A DNA stretch of 16,673 nucleotides from JBHJGU01 sp050331475 (GTDB taxonomy: Bacteria > Pseudomonadota > Alphaproteobacteria > Caulobacterales > Maricaulaceae), in contig JBHJGU010000138.1 of the NCBI GenBank assembly GCA_050331475.1, positions 1 through 16,673 of the forward strand, in the 5' to 3' direction. Shown here piece by piece: positions 14,130-16,673 of the stretch. Made by a program: the position numbers and the translations under genes. The notes under the pieces are model-generated. The model saw only the letters and a list, made by a program, of their open reading frames with translations. It was not told the origin of the DNA and did not search any database. Each line of letters begins with the position of its first letter. Position 1 is the stretch's first letter.

Positions 14130-15053
14130 GTGCCGATCTACCTGCCGATCGCTGAGATTTCCGTCGACGGTTTCGTCCTGATCGGTTTGGGCCTGTTGGT
14201 GGGGTTTCTCTCCGGTTTATTCGGCGTGGGCGGCGGGTTCTTGATGACCCCGCTGTTGATCTTCATTGGCGTGCCACCGGCGGTGGCCGTGTCCACCGAA
14301 GCCAGCCAGATCACGGCCGCCTCCGCATCCGGCGCGCTGGGCCATTGGCGACGACGTGCGGTGGACGTGAAGATGGGGCTGTTGTTGCTGCTCGGCGGGG
14401 CGCTGGGCTCTTTGGCCGGCGTGCGGATTTTCACCCTCCTGCGCGGGATCGGCCAAATCGATGTGGTCATTTCGCTTTGCTATATTTTGTTTCTGGGATT
14501 GGTCGGTGGATTAATGGCGTGGGAAAGCACGCTGGCCTTACGCGCGCGCAAACGCGGAAAAACGCCCCGAGGCCGCAAAGCCGCCCGAACCCGATGGATC
14601 GACGCGCTACCGCTGAAAATGCGGTTTCCGCGCTCCAAGCTTTACACCAGCGCTCTGCCCCCAGTGCTCATCGGATTGACGGTGGGGATTTTGGCGGCGC
14701 TGATGGGCGTGGGTGGCGGGTTCATCATGGTGCCCGCCATGATCTACATTTTACGCATGCCGACTAATGTGGTCGTCGGCACGTCGTTGTTTCAGATCAT
14801 CTTGGTGACCGCGTTGACCACCGTGCTTCAAGCGGGCGCGAACCAAACCGTGGACGTGCTGTTGGCCGGGTTTCTGATCCTTGGCGGCGTTCTGGGCGCT
14901 CAGCTGGGCGTGCGCGCGGGCGCACGGATCCGGGCTGAGGAACTGCGCTTGGGCCTGGCCTTGGTCGTTCTGGGCGTTTGCGCCAAGCTGGGCTTTGACT
15001 TGATCGCGCCGCCGGCGGACCCCTTCGCGCTTGGCGGGGAGGCGATCGCGTGA
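14130..15053 (+). CDS. TauE/SafE family membrane permease
   Basis: A 307-residue polytopic membrane protein with the two-fold internal repeat of the TauE/SafE family. 'GLFGVGGGFLMTPLLIFIGVP' style sequence occurs at 29-49, and its partner 'ALMGVGGGFIMVPAMIYILR' at 190-209. About eight membrane helices are visible, and a basic cytoplasmic loop (about 137-170) separates the halves. The family exports sulfite, sulfoacetate or related organosulfur anions, but members vary widely and substrate cannot be assigned. The start is GTG at 14130, after a G-rich ribosome-binding stretch; the ATG at 14126 is out of frame. It lies 23 bases after the PodJ-like gene, and its stop overlaps the start of the next gene (GTGA), indicating translational coupling. 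Confidence 0.92.
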   Translation: MPIYLPIAEISVDGFVLIGLGLLVGFLSGLFGVGGGFLMTPLLIFIGVPPAVAVSTEASQITAASASGALGHWRRRAVDVKMGLLLLLGGALGSLAGVRIFTLLRGIGQIDVVISLCYILFLGLVGGLMAWESTLALRARKRGKTPRGRKAARTRWIDALPLKMRFPRSKLYTSALPPVLIGLTVGILAALMGVGGGFIMVPAMIYILRMPTNVVVGTSLFQIILVTALTTVLQAGANQTVDVLLAGFLILGGVLGAQLGVRAGARIRAEELRLGLALVVLGVCAKLGFDLIAPPADPFALGGEAIA

Positions 15054-15802
15054 CTCTCGCCGGGCTGATCCTCGCGCTCGCCGCGCAAACCGGCGTCGGC
15101 GTATCCGCCGCCTTAACCGAGGACGAAGTGCGGGTGACCTCGCGCTTCGCGGGCGCACAGCTGACCGTGTTCGGCGCGGCGCCCTTTGCGGAGCCGACGG
15201 ACGATATCGTCATCGTCGTGCGCGGACCCGACCGGGATGCTGTGGTGCGCCGCAAGCGTCGCGTCGCCGGGATTTGGCTGAATCGCGATCCGGTGGTGTT
15301 TGAAAACGCGCCGGGCTTTTACTCGGTGGCCGCGACCCGGCCGCTCGGTCAGATCGCCACATTCGACGCCCTGGCCCAAGCCCGCATCGGCGCTGAGAAT
15401 TTGGCGCTGACCGCTAAGCCCCAGACCGGGGAATCGGTCACCGTCGGCCCCTTAGGCGGCGCTTTAGCCCCCTATCGCGACGCCTTGGTGCGGTCCAAAC
15501 GCGCCCAAGCGCTTTACAGCGAAACCCCGGGCGCGGTGACCCGGTTTGACGGCGGCTTGTTTCGCACCGTGATCGCTTTGCCCGCGCGCGCGCCGACAGG
15601 CGCTTATGAGGCGCAGGTTTATCTGTTCCGCGAGGGCGCGGCTGTCGCGCAAACCACCGTCCAGCTCGACGTGGTCAAAGCGGGGCTGGAGCGGCTGCTC
15701 TATGACGCCGCCCACGACCATCCTTGGTTCTATGGCGTCGCCGTCGCGCTTGGCGCCTTGCTGTCGGGGATCGGCGCTGGGGCCGCCTTCACCCGGCGCT
15801 GA
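15050..15802 (+). CDS. TIGR02186-like exported, membrane-anchored protein
   Basis: A 250-residue protein with an N-terminal signal peptide (about 1-21, cleavage near 'GVSAA'), a large periplasmic part rich in beta strands, and a single C-terminal membrane helix (about 226-247) followed by Arg-Arg. The patterns 'DEVRVTSRFAGAQLTVFGA', 'DIVIVVRGP', 'RRKRRVAGIWLNRD' and 'FYSVAATRPL' are those I associate with TIGR02186, an alphaproteobacterial family of unknown function that commonly sits beside TauE/SafE genes. The GTG start overlaps the permease stop by four bases (GTGA). A role as a periplasmic accessory to the permease is inferred from this coupling. Confidence 0.85.
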   Translation: MTLAGLILALAAQTGVGVSAALTEDEVRVTSRFAGAQLTVFGAAPFAEPTDDIVIVVRGPDRDAVVRRKRRVAGIWLNRDPVVFENAPGFYSVAATRPLGQIATFDALAQARIGAENLALTAKPQTGESVTVGPLGGALAPYRDALVRSKRAQALYSETPGAVTRFDGGLFRTVIALPARAPTGAYEAQVYLFREGAAVAQTTVQLDVVKAGLERLLYDAAHDHPWFYGVAVALGALLSGIGAGAAFTRR

Positions 15803-15873
15803 ACCAACCGCTTGGCTTGTGATAAAAAACCAGGTCGCCTAAGGCTGCGCAAGACTGTGTCCGCGGAGCGTCC

Positions 15874-16323
15874 ATGTCCACTCATAGCCCGATCCCGTTC
15901 GGCCCGAAGCTCTTAGGTCCGCTCGGCTTAGCGCCCTTCTTCGCCTCAGCCGCAGCGGTTGGCTTCGCGCCAGAGCCGTGGGCCGGCTGGGGGGACCTCT
16001 CGCTGATCGGCTATGGCGCGGTGATCTTGTCGTTTCTCGGTGGGGTGCGGTGGGGCCGGTATCTGACCGTCGACCCGGCGCCGGGGCTCGCCGCGTGGAC
16101 CGCGTCCATCGCGCCCTCCCTGCTCGGCTGGGTTGCGGTTCTGGCCCATGACGCGCCGCGCGTCGCCTGCGCCCTGCTGATCGCCGGCTTCACCGCGCAA
16201 TACCTGTGGGATCGGCGCACGGCGAAGGCGGGAGGCCTGCCCGCCTGGTACGGCCGCTTACGCACGCTGCTGAGCTTGGGCGCGATCACCGCTTTGGCGA
16301 TTGGTTGGATCTTGGCCGCCTAA
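15874..16323 (+). CDS. DUF3429 integral membrane protein
   Basis: A 149-residue membrane protein with about five predicted helices (15-32, 43-58, 75-93, 96-112 and 130-148). The DUF3429 signature 'IGYGAVILSFLGGVRWG' is at 45-61, and 'QYLWDRR' (109-115) is also typical. Function of the family is unknown. GGAG lies 6 bases upstream of the ATG. The 71 bases after the preceding gene contain no clear terminator, so it may be read through or have its own promoter. Its TAA stop overlaps the stop of the convergent gene on the other strand by three bases. Confidence 0.88.
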   Translation: MSTHSPIPFGPKLLGPLGLAPFFASAAAVGFAPEPWAGWGDLSLIGYGAVILSFLGGVRWGRYLTVDPAPGLAAWTASIAPSLLGWVAVLAHDAPRVACALLIAGFTAQYLWDRRTAKAGGLPAWYGRLRTLLSLGAITALAIGWILAA

Positions 16324-16673
16324 TCGGGAACCCAGTGTTTGGGCGGGATCGGCCAGACCCGGTCCCGGCCAAGCATCCAAGCGTGCGGGCGCTCGAACAT
16401 CCCCGCAAACGCCGGATCGCGGACATTCAACCCGCCTGCATAGGCGCCAAAGGCCGGCAAAATCACCCGCGCGCCATCGCAGAGGAAACACCGCCGCCGC
16501 ACCGCGCGGCCGCGTCGACGAATGCGCGCGACCGGGTGCAGATGCCCCGCGGCTTCTCCGGGCGCCGGTCCCGCGCTTGGCTCATGGCGGAAGGTCAACC
16601 CGCCTAAGCCCAGTTCGCCCGCGCGCCGGCCGCCAACCCGCGCGGGCGGGGCGGGATCGTGATTGCCTTCGAT
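16320..16673 (-). CDS. pdeM: PdeM-type metallophosphoesterase (3' part only)
   Basis: The gene runs off the right edge, and 117 C-terminal residues are visible. They begin with the calcineurin-type metal motif 'GNHDP' (visible residues 3-7), followed by 'LGLGGLTFRHEPS', then the second metal motif 'GEAAGHLHPVARI' (39-51) and 'RRRCFLCDGARVILPAFGAYAGGLNV'. This fits the ligase-associated DNA-damage-response endonuclease PdeM, an Mn-dependent DNA phosphodiesterase usually encoded beside an Lhr-type helicase and a DNA ligase. Those partners are not in the window and would lie to the right. The apparent TTG start at 16598 is internal; the frame is open to the edge. Confidence 0.87.
   Translation of the reverse strand: MEGNHDPAPPARVGGRRAGELGLGGLTFRHEPSAGPAPGEAAGHLHPVARIRRRGRAVRRRCFLCDGARVILPAFGAYAGGLNVRDPAFAGMFERPHAWMLGRDRVWPIPPKHWVPD

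Overview
The window is about 16.7 kb of GC-rich (roughly 64% by eye) chromosomal DNA from an alphaproteobacterium, most likely a Caulobacterales/Hyphomonadales-type dimorphic marine bacterium. Four things point there: a PodJ-like polarity protein preceded by a CtrA-type TTAA-N7-TTAA box, a TIGR02186-like protein translationally coupled to a TauE/SafE permease, a leftward fatty-acid operon under a MerR regulator, and REP-like palindromes of the CCTCCCCC...GGGGGAGG type. Species cannot be named from the sequence alone.

Layout. (1) 19-435, minus: a small DUF559 (VSR-like) endonuclease-fold gene, followed by a paired inverted REP-like element (439-554). The outer end of that element supplies the gene's Shine-Dalgarno sequence. 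(2) 569-6001, minus: a tightly packed lipid-catabolism operon read right to left. It holds a MerR regulator, a FadE5-type long acyl-CoA dehydrogenase, an LCAD-type acyl-CoA dehydrogenase, a glutathione S-transferase and a thiolase. A perfect 16-bp palindrome at 6021-6036, just upstream of the regulator, is the best operator candidate. (3) 6111-6656, plus: a divergent gene for a small exported NTF2/SnoaL-like protein. (4) 6703-9942, minus: an exported catalase-peroxidase (KatG with a signal peptide) preceded by an iodotyrosine-dehalogenase-like flavin nitroreductase. (5) 9943-10128: a divergent control region with five TTAA motifs, including an exact CtrA box. (6) 10129-15802, plus: the large PodJ-like protein (coiled coil, Asp-rich segment, one membrane span, Sel1 repeats, peptidoglycan-binding domain), then TauE/SafE and TIGR02186-like genes. 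(7) 15874-16323, plus: a DUF3429 membrane protein that converges on a PdeM-type DNA phosphoesterase gene running off the right edge.

How the genes work together. The operon supplies the first (FAD-dependent) and last (thiolytic) steps of beta-oxidation; hydratase and 3-hydroxyacyl-CoA dehydrogenase must lie elsewhere. Acyl-CoA dehydrogenases and flavin enzymes can produce peroxide, and katG lies nearby, but KatG is predicted to act outside the cytoplasm, so a direct link is only a guess. The PodJ-like gene is the cell-cycle/polarity element. There is no tRNA, rRNA, CRISPR array or transposase in the window, and no gene-free stretch longer than about 300 bases.

The items most worth a second look are the DUF559/REP-like pair, the iodotyrosine dehalogenase homologue with an intact substrate-lid triad, the exported KatG, the 26-residue repeats inside the PodJ-like coiled coil, and the CtrA box between a dehalogenase-like gene and a polarity gene.
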